The notes under the pieces were generated by a model that was given only the letters and a program-made list of their open reading frames with translations, was not told the origin of the DNA and made no database searches. 57,180 nucleotides of DNA from Chitinophagaceae bacterium (GTDB lineage Bacteria; Bacteroidota; Bacteroidia; Chitinophagales; Chitinophagaceae): NCBI GenBank assembly GCA_020847395.1, contig JADLCD010000006.1, positions 1 through 57,180 on the forward strand, written 5' to 3'. Below, one piece after another: positions 45,466-54,612 of this stretch. Numbering within the stretch: the first letter of the stretch is position 1; each line of letters opens with the position of its first letter. The translations under genes and the position numbers were made by a program.

Positions 45466-47343
45466 TTATGCTTCCGGCGAACCAAACTCGCTGATATCAA
45501 ACTGCATCTCATTCAGCTTTCTGTATAAACCGTTTTTATTCATTAATTCATTATGTGTGCCTGATTCCGCAATCACACCTTTATCTATTACCATAATCTT
45601 ATCCGCGTTGCGAATGGTAGAAAGCCTGTGTGCTATCACAAAAGAAGTTCTTCCCTTCATCAGGTTTTCTAAAGCTTCCTGTACCAGTTGTTCGCTTCCG
45701 CTGTCTAACGACGAGGTAGCTTCATCCAAAATAAGTATAGCAGGATCTTTGAGTATTGCTCTTGCTATAGCAATACGCTGGCGTTGACCTCCACTTAATT
45801 TCATACCATGCTCGCCAACAATAGTATTATATTTTTCAGGGAAGGAAGAAATGAACAGGTGTGCATTTGCTTTTTCCGCAGCCGCCATAATTTCTGCATC
45901 AGCAGCACCGGGTTTTCCGTAAGCAATATTTTCTTTAATAGTTCCGCCAAACAAAATAATATCCTGTGGTACTAAAGCCATCTGTTTGCGCAGTTGTGAT
46001 AAAGGAAAACTTTCCGCTGGTTTATCATCAAAAAAAATGATGCCGCTATCGGGTTCATAAAACCTAAGCAGTAATGAAGTAATGGTGCTCTTACCGGCGC
46101 CGCTAGGTCCCACAAGCGCAATCTGTTGCCCATTACCGGCAGTTATTGAAATATCTTTTAACACCTGCACATCTTTTCTCGACGGATAGCTAAAAGCAAT
46201 GTGATCAAACCTTACATTACCATACAATACAAAAGCAGGTTCAACCTCAATTTTGCTGAGTTCAACAGGCTCTCCGTTACTGCGTAATATTTCACGGATG
46301 CTTTGCGTGGCACCTAATGTTTTTTGTAATTGACTGAACATATCGGCAAACCCGGCAAATGTTGTTCCTACCAAAACAGAAAAAATTACAAACATTACAA
46401 GCAAACCAATTTTAAGCTCGCCGGATTGCACCATATTTATACCATACCACATCACAAAAGCAATACCGCCAAACACGCTGAATATCATAAACGCTATAAA
46501 TGCTCCGCGATAACGGGCATTTGTAATCGCAGTTTGCACAACAGCGTAAATACTCTTTGCATATCTCGCTATCTCGTAATATTCGTTGGTAAATGCTTTA
46601 ACTATCGCAATGCCCTGGAATGTTTCCTGCACAATAGTGCCGCTCTCAGCCAGTTGATCCTGGGCTTTTCCTGCCATTTTCCTGATGCGTGACCCAAACA
46701 CTACGGCGAGTATGGCAACCACCGGTACTACCGCCAGCATAATCAATGCCAGTTTTGCACTGATCCAGAAAATGAAAACCAGCCCGATAATTAATGTAAA
46801 TACACCGCGTAAAAATTCAGCAAACGTAAATGAAATGGCATCCTGTATTTGTGAAAGATCAGAAGATATCCTGTTGCTTAATTCTCCTACTCTCTTCTCG
46901 GAGTAGAAAAACATAGGCATACTCAACAGTTTGCTGTATACATCCTGCCGCATTTTCGCCAGGGCTTTTTCTCCAATTTCCGTAAGCAGGTATACCCGCA
47001 TAAAAGAAAATATGGTTTGTGCTCCCAATTGTAAGAAGATAAATAATAAGGTGGTATTCACACTCCAGTGAATATTCTTTAAATCCAATCCAAAGCTGCC
47101 GGTATTACCTGCAGCAGGAATGGTAGTGCCAGGAACTGCCGCATCAATCATCTTGCCCAAAAACAACGGGAACAGGCTTGTTGTAAAAGCGGATAAAGCA
47201 ATAAACAGCAATGCAAAAACAAATTTTGTTCTATAGGGTTTAAGGTATTTAAAAAGGCTTAGCGCCTGTGAAATATTTTCCCTCGAAATTTTTGCTTTAG
47301 GGGTGCCCTCGTTTTCATTTTCGTACCTGCGTGATTTTGCCAT
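45466..47343 (-). CDS. ABC exporter, MsbA-like (fused membrane and ATPase domains)
   Basis: A 625-residue half-transporter. Six membrane helices span about 35-340, with the coupling segment RMRQDVYSKLLSMPMFFYSEKRVGELSNR. The ATPase domain (about 370-615) has Walker A VGPSGAGKSTITSLLLRF, signature LSGGQRQRIAIARAIL, Walker B ILILDEATSSLD and the H-loop VIAHRLSTI. It would work as a homodimer, exporting lipids or drugs. The downstream SDR shares its transcript, and a promoter -7 is at 47392-47399. Lipid A flipping is a plausible but unproven role. Confidence 0.9.
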   Translation of the reverse strand: MAKSRRYENENEGTPKAKISRENISQALSLFKYLKPYRTKFVFALLFIALSAFTTSLFPLFLGKMIDAAVPGTTIPAAGNTGSFGLDLKNIHWSVNTTLLFIFLQLGAQTIFSFMRVYLLTEIGEKALAKMRQDVYSKLLSMPMFFYSEKRVGELSNRISSDLSQIQDAISFTFAEFLRGVFTLIIGLVFIFWISAKLALIMLAVVPVVAILAVVFGSRIRKMAGKAQDQLAESGTIVQETFQGIAIVKAFTNEYYEIARYAKSIYAVVQTAITNARYRGAFIAFMIFSVFGGIAFVMWYGINMVQSGELKIGLLVMFVIFSVLVGTTFAGFADMFSQLQKTLGATQSIREILRSNGEPVELSKIEVEPAFVLYGNVRFDHIAFSYPSRKDVQVLKDISITAGNGQQIALVGPSGAGKSTITSLLLRFYEPDSGIIFFDDKPAESFPLSQLRKQMALVPQDIILFGGTIKENIAYGKPGAADAEIMAAAEKANAHLFISSFPEKYNTIVGEHGMKLSGGQRQRIAIARAILKDPAILILDEATSSLDSGSEQLVQEALENLMKGRTSFVIAHRLSTIRNADKIMVIDKGVIAESGTHNELMNKNGLYRKLNEMQFDISEFGSPEA

Positions 47344-47391
47344 TAATAAATTGTATATGAGGCTGAGTAAATATTTTCAGTAATACGGCGG

Positions 47392-47399
47392 CAAAATTA
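47392..47399 (-). promoter_or_regulatory. Promoter -7 element of the ABC exporter
   Basis: The minus strand reads TAATTTTG, fitting TAnnTTTG, 48 bases before the start codon. Confidence 0.4.
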
Positions 47400-47474
47400 T
47401 CATTTCTTAAAAAGCATAAACACTTTTTTTATTCGTTTCTTTTTACATAAGTTGTGTAATATAAACCCGCATAT

Positions 47475-49556
47475 ATGAATACCCCATCGTCAGCTAACCA
47501 GTCAACCGCTCCTATACAGCAGGTTGAAGTTTCAGGCGCCTTTAAGCAACAGGCAGGAAAAGTTGTTTTTTCAATTGTAATGTTTTTCATTGTTTACCTG
47601 TTGTTGGTGGCAGCCTCAATAGCACTTGCCGTTGGTTGCTTTTACGCCGGTATTGCTATAATCATTGCTTTGCCAAAATTAATAACGATTATTCTCGGGC
47701 TTGGATTAATTGCTGTAGGTGGGTCTGTTATTTTTTTTCTTATAAAATTCATTTTTGCTGTTTCAAAAAATGAAAACCCCGGAAGAGTTGAAATTAAAGA
47801 AGCGGAGCAGCCCCGCTTGTTTGCATTGATACGCGAGTTAACGCAACAAACAAATACATTGTTTCCCAAGAAAATATTCCTTTCTCCTGATGTAAATGCA
47901 TGTGTGTTTTACAATTCCGGTTTCTGGAGTATGTTTTTGCCGGTAAGAAAAAATCTTGAAATAGGATTGGGACTTGTTAATTCTGTAAACATGAGCGAAT
48001 TCAAAGCCGTACTGGCGCATGAGTTTGGTCATTTCAGCCAGAAAAGTATGAAGCTCGGAAGTTTTACCTATAATGTAAATCGCGTGATTTATAATATGCT
48101 GTACGAGAATAACAGCTACACCAGCTTTTTAAGCTCCTGGGGAAATATTCACGGACTGCTTGCTATTCTTGCTATGGCTACCAGTAAAATAGCGCAGGGC
48201 ATACAATGGATATTACGAAAAATGTATGCGGTTATTAATAAAAATTATATGGGACTGAGCCGTGAAATGGAATTTCATGCAGATGCTATTGCAGCGAGTG
48301 TAGCAGGAGGCAATAATATAATTTCCGGGCTGAGCAGGATAGAGATTGCACAAAACTGTTACAACTCCGCAATAAACAAAGCAGGTGAAATGTTGAAACA
48401 ACATAAAAAATCGAAGAATATTTTTAATAACCAGCTTACTATTTTTCAAACAATGGCAAAAGAACATAAGCTGGACATAACAAAAGAATTACCGGATATC
48501 ACCTACCAGTTTGTAGCATCTTTTTCTACATCGCGTGTGAATTTTAAAAATCAATGGGCAAGTCATCCCACACTTGAAGAAAGAAAAGCCAGCGTTGATA
48601 AACTGCATATGAACAGCGAACCGGATATTACCAGGGCATGGAGTGCTTTTGATAAACCAGAGCAGTTACAGGAAATGCTGACCGATAAAATTTATACCAA
48701 TGTAACAATGGAAAAAGAACCCGTGTTATATGATCATATTGAGTTTGAAGAATTGTATAATAAAGATCGGGATCAGTATATTTTGCCGGAAGTATATAAA
48801 GGCTTTTATGATGGCAGGTATATTGATGTAAAAGATTGGAACCTGGATGAAATATCAGCAACTGCTCCTGTTAAAACATTTAATGAAATATTTACAGATG
48901 AAAACAGCGGTTTGTTTAAATCTGTAAAACAGAATGAAAGCGATATTGATATTGTAAAGGCTATAGCCAATAAGCAGATTGATACCGAGACCTTTGATTT
49001 TGATGGTGAAAAATATAATGCTGCCGATGCAGAAACGGTAATTAAAAAACTGGAAGATGATATTGCCAATCAGAAAAAAACATTGAGTGATTTGGACAAG
49101 GAAGCCTTTTGCCTGTTTTATCATAAAGCGGGAACACAGAGAGAACAGCTAAAACAAATGTATGAACAGTTTATACTTTTAACTGAGCATCAAACAGCCT
49201 ATCTCGACATTGCCAACAAAGCTTTTGAAACCATCAATCCCTTGTACCAGGATGGTAATTCAATAGATTTTGTGAACACTGTTATAGATGGACTTAAGCA
49301 TGACGCTGAACCAAAATTAAAAAGAGTATTTCGCGAAGCAATTGATAGCAATATTGTAAGCGCCGAAAAGAATCGTGAGTTATTTGAAAAACTGGATGGG
49401 TTTCTCAATAAAAACTACCCTTATTTTATAAACGGAGAATTTGTTAATAATGAACTATCGGAGTTAGCAGAACTGATTCAGGCAGTTGCCGGAGAGTGGG
49501 ATAATTATAAGTTTAAACAATTTAAAAATATATCAGAAGCACAACTTACATGGTAA
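47475..49556 (+). CDS. M48 family membrane metalloprotease
   Basis: A 693-residue protein. Two or three N-terminal membrane helices (about 35-100) precede a zinc protease domain. The zinc motif is AHEFGHFS (H182, E183, H186) and the third ligand lies in SREMEFHADAIAAS (about 266). A further hydrophobic stretch (SSWGNIHGLLAILAMA) lies between them. The C-terminal half (about 330-693) is a long hydrophilic region with coiled-coil character (EDDIANQKKTLSDLDKEAF). It is much longer than HtpX (about 290), so it is a large M48 variant. Role in membrane protein quality control is inferred. Confidence 0.85.
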   Translation: MNTPSSANQSTAPIQQVEVSGAFKQQAGKVVFSIVMFFIVYLLLVAASIALAVGCFYAGIAIIIALPKLITIILGLGLIAVGGSVIFFLIKFIFAVSKNENPGRVEIKEAEQPRLFALIRELTQQTNTLFPKKIFLSPDVNACVFYNSGFWSMFLPVRKNLEIGLGLVNSVNMSEFKAVLAHEFGHFSQKSMKLGSFTYNVNRVIYNMLYENNSYTSFLSSWGNIHGLLAILAMATSKIAQGIQWILRKMYAVINKNYMGLSREMEFHADAIAASVAGGNNIISGLSRIEIAQNCYNSAINKAGEMLKQHKKSKNIFNNQLTIFQTMAKEHKLDITKELPDITYQFVASFSTSRVNFKNQWASHPTLEERKASVDKLHMNSEPDITRAWSAFDKPEQLQEMLTDKIYTNVTMEKEPVLYDHIEFEELYNKDRDQYILPEVYKGFYDGRYIDVKDWNLDEISATAPVKTFNEIFTDENSGLFKSVKQNESDIDIVKAIANKQIDTETFDFDGEKYNAADAETVIKKLEDDIANQKKTLSDLDKEAFCLFYHKAGTQREQLKQMYEQFILLTEHQTAYLDIANKAFETINPLYQDGNSIDFVNTVIDGLKHDAEPKLKRVFREAIDSNIVSAEKNRELFEKLDGFLNKNYPYFINGEFVNNELSELAELIQAVAGEWDNYKFKQFKNISEAQLTW

Positions 49557-49614
49557 AATAGAATTAATAGCGTTAGATAGCTTCGAGAATCATATTGTAA
49601 TTTTTACCCAAAAA

Positions 49615-49646
49615 AAACAAGGTTGTCAAATTTGACAACCTTGTTT
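49615..49646. terminator. Bidirectional terminator, 16-bp perfect palindrome
   Basis: AAACAAGGTTGTCAAA (49615-49630) followed directly by its reverse complement TTTGACAACCTTGTTT (49631-49646). A-runs on the left and T's on the right serve both strands. It lies between the convergent M48 (stop 49556) and acyl-CoA dehydrogenase (stop 49667) genes. Confidence 0.85.
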
Positions 49647-49666
49647 ACCGGCAAATATTATACATT

Positions 49667-51460
49667 TTATAACGAGTATCTGTTATCTGCAATCAGCTTA
49701 TCAGCAATTCTTCTGCGTGCATCTTTTGTATTAAAAGGCTCTGCTTTTGTAAATCGCTTAACGCCCAGCAACATCATTCTTTGTTCATCACCTTCTGCAA
49801 ATGCATTTATTGCATCACGGCCACTTTTATTTACACGGTCAGCCGTATCGTATAAATATGTTTTAACAATATCTGTTTGCAGCGCTGCTGATTGTTCACC
49901 CTGTGCTTCAGCCATTTTCGCGACACGCAATAATGCACTTTCGGCATGGAATACATTAATCGCCATATCTGCAATATTCATCAGGATCTCCTGCTCACTT
50001 TCGATCTTCATCATCAATTTTTGAACTGCTGCTCCCGCTACCATCAAAATCGCCTTCTTCATATTGGCAATCAGTTTAAATTCTTTTGCAAAAGCACCTT
50101 CATCTCCGCTGCCAAAATCAGGTATGCTCATCAATTCTTTCTGCACTGCCATTGCAGGCCCCATCAGGTCCAGCTTCCCTTTCATGGCGCGTTTTAAAAC
50201 CATATCTACCGTGAGTAAGCGATTGATTTCATTGGTGCCTTCAAATATCCTGTTGATGCGGCTGTCTCTGTAAGCTCTTGAAATAATATACTCTGCACTA
50301 AAGCCATTGCCACCGTGAATCTGCACGCCTTCGTCAACTACAAAATCCAGCACTTCACTTCCAAACACTTTAAGCATAGCACACTCAATAGCATATTCTT
50401 CGGCGGCGCCCAATAACGCTTCATTAAAAGGTTTGCCGCTGCTTAATAGTTCCTGTTCTTTTTCATCAATCCATTTAGCCGTTCTGTATAAAGCACTTTC
50501 CGCAACCCACATACGAATTGCCATTTCAGCAATCTTATGTTTCATAGCGCCGAAATTAGCAATGGGCTGTTTAAATTGCTCGCGGGTATTGGCATATTCA
50601 ATAGAAGTGGTAGCAGCAGATTTTGCCCCACCTAATGCAGCAGCGCATAATTTTAAGCGGCCGATATTGAGAATATTAAAAGCAATGATATGCCCTTTAC
50701 CAACTTCTCCCAGTACATTTTCAACAGGCACTTTTGCATCCTGAAAATATAACTGAACTGTTGACGAACCTTTGATTCCCATTTTATGTTCTTCGGGCCC
50801 TTGCGTAAACCCTTCAATGCCACGGTCAACTATAAACGCAGTAAACTTGTCGCCATCTACTTTAGCAAACACCGTATATACATCTGCAAAACCACCATTG
50901 GTTATCCAGCACTTTTGCCCGTTCAGCAAATAATGTTTTCCATCGGCACTAAGCTTAGCTGTTGTTTTAGCACTTAATGCATCACTGCCACTATTAGGCT
51001 CGGTAAGTCCATAAGAACCTTTCCATTCACCTGTAGCAAGCCTGGGAATATATTTTTGCTTTTGGGCTTCTGTGCCAAAATACAAAATAGGCAATGTGCC
51101 AATACCCGTATGCGCGGCTATAGCTACAGAAAATGAAAACCCGCCACCCAATCCTTCATTCACCAATGTTGATGTAACGAAATCCTTTCCCAATCCGCCC
51201 AGGTCTTCGGGGATGGATATTCCCAGTAAACCCTGTTCGCCGGCTTTATCAAGAAGTGAAGGCATTAAACCCGGCTCAAGGTTATCAATTCGTTCAATTA
51301 AAGGCAACACTTCCGTTTTTACAAAACTGGTACACATATCCATAATCATTTTCTGCTCTTCATTAAATGCTTCCGGCGTATATATATCGGCAGTATTGCT
51401 TTCCTTAATAATCCATTCGCCACCTTTAAGTGCTGCCTGTGTTGATACTGTGGTACTCAT
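49667..51460 (-). CDS. Long acyl-CoA dehydrogenase (VLCAD/ACAD9-like)
   Basis: A 597-residue dehydrogenase. The core (about 30-415) has the FAD contact block YGLTEPNSGSDALSAKT, CWITNGGFADVYTVFA and GGNGFSAEYIISRAYRDSRI. The catalytic Glu is in RIFEGTNEINRLL. An extra C-terminal helical domain of about 170 residues follows, as in very-long-chain enzymes bound to membranes. It begins 27 bases after the MarR gene, in the same direction, so the two form an operon that probably responds to fatty acyl compounds. Confidence 0.9.
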   Translation of the reverse strand: MSTTVSTQAALKGGEWIIKESNTADIYTPEAFNEEQKMIMDMCTSFVKTEVLPLIERIDNLEPGLMPSLLDKAGEQGLLGISIPEDLGGLGKDFVTSTLVNEGLGGGFSFSVAIAAHTGIGTLPILYFGTEAQKQKYIPRLATGEWKGSYGLTEPNSGSDALSAKTTAKLSADGKHYLLNGQKCWITNGGFADVYTVFAKVDGDKFTAFIVDRGIEGFTQGPEEHKMGIKGSSTVQLYFQDAKVPVENVLGEVGKGHIIAFNILNIGRLKLCAAALGGAKSAATTSIEYANTREQFKQPIANFGAMKHKIAEMAIRMWVAESALYRTAKWIDEKEQELLSSGKPFNEALLGAAEEYAIECAMLKVFGSEVLDFVVDEGVQIHGGNGFSAEYIISRAYRDSRINRIFEGTNEINRLLTVDMVLKRAMKGKLDLMGPAMAVQKELMSIPDFGSGDEGAFAKEFKLIANMKKAILMVAGAAVQKLMMKIESEQEILMNIADMAINVFHAESALLRVAKMAEAQGEQSAALQTDIVKTYLYDTADRVNKSGRDAINAFAEGDEQRMMLLGVKRFTKAEPFNTKDARRRIADKLIADNRYSL

Positions 51461-51487
51461 GGTTCAAAATTTTATGTTTAGCAATAG

Positions 51488-51928
51488 TTATTTCAGATTA
51501 TCGTAAACCCGCTGCAATACAGATTTACATATTTCAATTTCCTGTGCCGTTACTCCAACTATTGCTTCGTTCAATGTTTCATTTGCCATGCCCATTGTTT
51601 CGTCTCTAAGTTTTGTTGAAGTATCGGTTAGATGTATAAGGTTGATGCGCCTGTCTTCTTTTGATGGCACTCTTTTAACCAGTTTTAGTTTTTCAAGATT
51701 ATCAACCAGCCGTGTAATGCTTGGCTTATCCCTAAAAGTAGCTGTACATAATTCCTGTTGACTCAAACCATCCTGCTTCCATAAATGATATAGCACACTC
51801 CACTGTTCAATAGTAATATCAATACCCTGCTGTTTGAATTTCTTCTGTAATCTTCTTCCTATAGCAGTAGATGCAACGCCTGTAATAAAGCTGTAAAGTT
51901 CTCCTCGTTTAAATTGGTTGTTTGGCAT
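51488..51928 (-). CDS. MarR family transcriptional regulator
   Basis: A 146-residue winged-helix repressor. The recognition region is LSQQELCTATFRDKPSITRLVDNLEKLKLVKR and the wing is VPSKEDRRINLIHLT. Both fit MarR. It is the first gene of an operon with the long acyl-CoA dehydrogenase. A 20-base inverted repeat lies just upstream of its start, between the -7 element and the ATG, which suggests autorepression. The ligand may be an acyl-CoA or fatty acid, by context only. Confidence 0.9.
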   Translation of the reverse strand: MPNNQFKRGELYSFITGVASTAIGRRLQKKFKQQGIDITIEQWSVLYHLWKQDGLSQQELCTATFRDKPSITRLVDNLEKLKLVKRVPSKEDRRINLIHLTDTSTKLRDETMGMANETLNEAIVGVTAQEIEICKSVLQRVYDNLK

Positions 51929-51948
51929 ATAGTTAGTTAAACAACTAT
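51929..51948. promoter_or_regulatory. Candidate MarR operator
   Basis: ATAGTT (51929-51934), eight-base spacer, AACTAT (51943-51948). It sits directly next to the MarR start codon and two bases from the -7 element, where a bound repressor would block transcription of the MarR-dehydrogenase operon. Confidence 0.45.
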
Positions 51949-51950
51949 TT

Positions 51951-51958
51951 CAAAGCTA
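51951..51958 (-). promoter_or_regulatory. Promoter -7 element of the MarR operon
   Basis: The minus strand reads TAGCTTTG, exact consensus, 22 bases before the start codon. Confidence 0.5.
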
Positions 51959-52113
51959 TGTATTTTCTGTGTTATTTAAAAAAAAGATGGAAATTTTAGA
52001 CTTGTGGTAAAATGGAATATGGTCTCATTAAGTCAAAACGCTTTCCGGAGCAGGCTTTAGTAATCCAACGGCAGAATGCCTGTTGCCTTGTTTTTTGGAT
52101 AACCACTGATTTT

Positions 52114-52689
52114 TTAACTGTTTTTTGCTGTTTCATTCACTTTGCCGGCTATTTTTTCTGCATTAATGCCGGTGCCTTCTTCCTGTAGTATCAATTCTCC
52201 ATCAGGATTAAAAACACTGATAATATTGGAGTGCGAAAAATCTATGGGCGATATTTTTTTGTATTTCATCGAAAGCACATTGGCAAACTCCTGTGTAGCG
52301 GCTTCATCACTACGCAAAAATACCCAGTGCGGCGCATCCATTCCACCGGCTTTGGCAAACCCGGCAAGATGTTCGGGTGTATCTGTTTTGGGGTCAATGG
52401 TTACCAGCACCAAAGATGTTTTGCTGAGATATTCCGGCTTTATCTGCTTTTCTATTTCTTTCATATCAGCTACCAGTAGCGGGCAGGTGGCCTTGCAGGA
52501 AGTATAGATCATCACCACTACCAGTGTTTTTCCTTTCAATGCATTTAATTGGTACGACTGGTTACGCTGATCCTGCCACTGGGTAGCCAGGTGAAATATA
52601 GAATTGGACGGCAGTTGCTTTTTCCCGGTATTTTCCTTGCAGGAAAAAAATAAAAAACTTGCTGCCAGTATAAAAAACAACTGCTTCAT
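52114..52689 (-). CDS. SCO family copper-binding lipoprotein
   Basis: A 191-residue thioredoxin-fold protein. The lipobox ends FLFFSC, with Cys17. The copper/thiol site is CKATC (C65, C69) in MIYTSCKATCPLL, with His153 in DFSHSNIISVF, so all three SCO ligands are present. SCO proteins deliver copper to oxidases. Here it is the last gene of the nirK operon, two bases after the NirV-like gene. So it probably loads copper into NirK outside the inner membrane. No cytochrome oxidase gene is nearby. Confidence 0.88.
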   Translation of the reverse strand: MKQLFFILAASFLFFSCKENTGKKQLPSNSIFHLATQWQDQRNQSYQLNALKGKTLVVVMIYTSCKATCPLLVADMKEIEKQIKPEYLSKTSLVLVTIDPKTDTPEHLAGFAKAGGMDAPHWVFLRSDEAATQEFANVLSMKYKKISPIDFSHSNIISVFNPDGELILQEEGTGINAEKIAGKVNETAKNS

Positions 52690-52691
52690 TG

Positions 52692-53543
52692 TTATTGATT
52701 TTTGATGTCGCCATTACCTGGTATATCTTTTGCACAGCGAAACCCAAGATTACCCACAGTATAATGCGCTTTCAGCCCTGCCCGCATACTAAACCGCATA
52801 AAGGCGGCATAGTTCAGTACATCCGTAGCGCTGGTAGCGCTGCCTGCACAAAAAAGATTATTGTCGCTGTAATCGCCGGAACGGGCATCGCCCGTTACCA
52901 GTACGGAATTAAAATCATCCGTCCACTCCCACACCAAATCGAAGAGATTGTATACGCCCCAATAGTTGGGTGGCGACTGCTTTACGGCATTATACTGCCT
53001 GTTCTTCACCAGGTAAAAATCAACAATCCTATCCGAATAAGATTTCTTTTGCCGTGCATTGGGTACAACTTCATCTGCCATTGCCACCAGTTCCCATTCA
53101 TCCAGCATAGGCAGGCGTTTACCCACAGCCGCGGCATAGGCTTTGGCAGCATACCACGACAACTGTGTAACCGCGGCATCCGCATCAATACCCGCGGGTA
53201 ACAGGGTATCAGCCACCCAATTGTGCAGGTAATTTGTATCGGCATACAGCCGTTTTACCTGCGAACGCTGCCATTGCGGATACGCTTTTACAAACTCCAG
53301 GAACTCGCCATTGGTTACCGGTCTTTCATCTATTAAAAACGGTTCCACTTTTACCAGGGCTGTATCTGTGCCATAAAAAGGCTGATACCTGCCACCAGGT
53401 ATCTGCACCATTTTTACCCGCGATGTAAGTTGCGCTGCCTGTAACCCCTGTGCTGCAACATCCGGCACTGCCTCCTCCCTGCTACATGAAGCACACCAGA
53501 TAACTACTGAAAATGTGATAATATAAATGAATTGGATTTTCAT
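52692..53543 (-). CDS. SUMF1/FGE-fold lipoprotein, NirV-like
   Basis: A 283-residue protein with lipobox CASC (Cys20) and a formylglycine-generating-enzyme fold. IPGGRYQPFYG, FLIDERPVTNGEFLEFVKAYPQW, AVGKRLPMLDEWELVAMAD, VWEWTDDFNS and GNLGFRCAKD are the fold markers. The copper-binding cysteine pair of true FGE is absent; only the GFRC cysteine and one in NNLFCAG are seen. So it is not a sulfatase activator. Genes of this kind, called nirV, accompany nirK in several nitrite reducers. Its ATGA overlap with nirK supports joint translation. Exact function unknown. Confidence 0.82.
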   Translation of the reverse strand: MKIQFIYIITFSVVIWCASCSREEAVPDVAAQGLQAAQLTSRVKMVQIPGGRYQPFYGTDTALVKVEPFLIDERPVTNGEFLEFVKAYPQWQRSQVKRLYADTNYLHNWVADTLLPAGIDADAAVTQLSWYAAKAYAAAVGKRLPMLDEWELVAMADEVVPNARQKKSYSDRIVDFYLVKNRQYNAVKQSPPNYWGVYNLFDLVWEWTDDFNSVLVTGDARSGDYSDNNLFCAGSATSATDVLNYAAFMRFSMRAGLKAHYTVGNLGFRCAKDIPGNGDIKNQ

Positions 53544-54580
53544 TTATCAAATCCACCTTTTTTGAATATTTTCGGATCTTTTTCACCGGTAACTTTCAAC
53601 TTACCGATAGCGCCTTTGTTGAATGCCCTTGAAAGAGCGTGGTCAACCAGAACATATTCTCCCGGAACATCAACCTTAAATTCCACAATAGCAGAACCAC
53701 CCGCAGGAACGATTGTAGTTTGTACATTATGTGTAACGGCAGAACCACCTTCCTGGTAAACATTATCGAAAATTTCACCTATAACGTGGAAAGAAGAGAT
53801 TAAGTTAGGCCCTCCGTTTCCAACAAAAAGGCGGACAGTTTCTCCTACCTTAGCCTCAATCATATTGGCGCCCAGCAAGGAACCTTTTTTACCGTTAAAT
53901 AAAACATAGTCAGGGTGTTCAGCAACAGCTTTGTCATTGTCAAATTCTAACACGCTGTCGGTACGGGCTTTGGTATAAAACTCCCCCTGCATAATATAAT
54001 ACTCTTTGTCTACAGGCTTAAGACCACCGGCAGGTTCTACCAGGATGAGGCCATACATACCGTTGCCTATGTGCATAGGCACCGGAGGTGCGGCACAGTG
54101 GTAAACATACAAACCCGGGTTCATCGCTTTAAAGGTAAATACTGCTTCCTGCCCGGCTACAGCAGAGCTTGCTTCAGCGCCGCCACCGGGGCCGTTTACC
54201 GCGTGAAGGTCTATATTATGTGGTAATACGCTGTTGGCATCATTTCTCAGGTGCAGCTCCACTTCATCACCTTCCCGCACGCGAATAAAGCTGCCTGGCA
54301 CAATGTTGTTGAAGGTCCAGAATGTATATTTCTTTTTATCAGCTATCTCCCCTTGAATTTCGGTGGTGAGCAATTTTACAATCAATTTTTTAGGGGCTCT
54401 GTTGCCTATTGGTGCAGGCACACGGGGAGCCGCCGTAATTTCAGCTTCTTCAGGCTGTCCTTTAGCTTCTTCCATTGTTGCTGATGACTTTGCGGAAGCA
54501 TTGCCCTGTTCTGTATTGCTTTTGCAGGCTCCCAAAAGCAACAGTGCAGCCAGCACTGATAATGTTAGTTTATTTGCCAT
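53540..54580 (-). CDS. nirK: Copper-containing nitrite reductase, lipoprotein form
   Basis: Reduces nitrite to NO. The 346-residue protein starts at ATG 54580. The lipobox is LLLLGAC, with Cys19, so it is membrane-anchored. Two cupredoxin domains follow a Glu/Pro-rich linker. Type 1 copper ligands are H121 (VLPHNIDLHAVNG), C162 and H170/M175 (YHCAAPPVPMHIGNGMYG). Type 2 ligands are H126, H161 and H314 (LVDHALSRAF). The catalytic Asp124 and His265 (SSFHVIGE) are present, so the enzyme should be active. It sits between a porin gene (32 bases upstream) and the NirV-like gene (four-base overlap). No fused cytochrome or azurin domain is present, so the electron donor is a separate protein. Confidence 0.93.
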   Translation of the reverse strand: MANKLTLSVLAALLLLGACKSNTEQGNASAKSSATMEEAKGQPEEAEITAAPRVPAPIGNRAPKKLIVKLLTTEIQGEIADKKKYTFWTFNNIVPGSFIRVREGDEVELHLRNDANSVLPHNIDLHAVNGPGGGAEASSAVAGQEAVFTFKAMNPGLYVYHCAAPPVPMHIGNGMYGLILVEPAGGLKPVDKEYYIMQGEFYTKARTDSVLEFDNDKAVAEHPDYVLFNGKKGSLLGANMIEAKVGETVRLFVGNGGPNLISSFHVIGEIFDNVYQEGGSAVTHNVQTTIVPAGGSAIVEFKVDVPGEYVLVDHALSRAFNKGAIGKLKVTGEKDPKIFKKGGFDK

Positions 54581-54612
54581 AACATTTGGTATTTGGTTGA
54601 AAAATGTATTGT

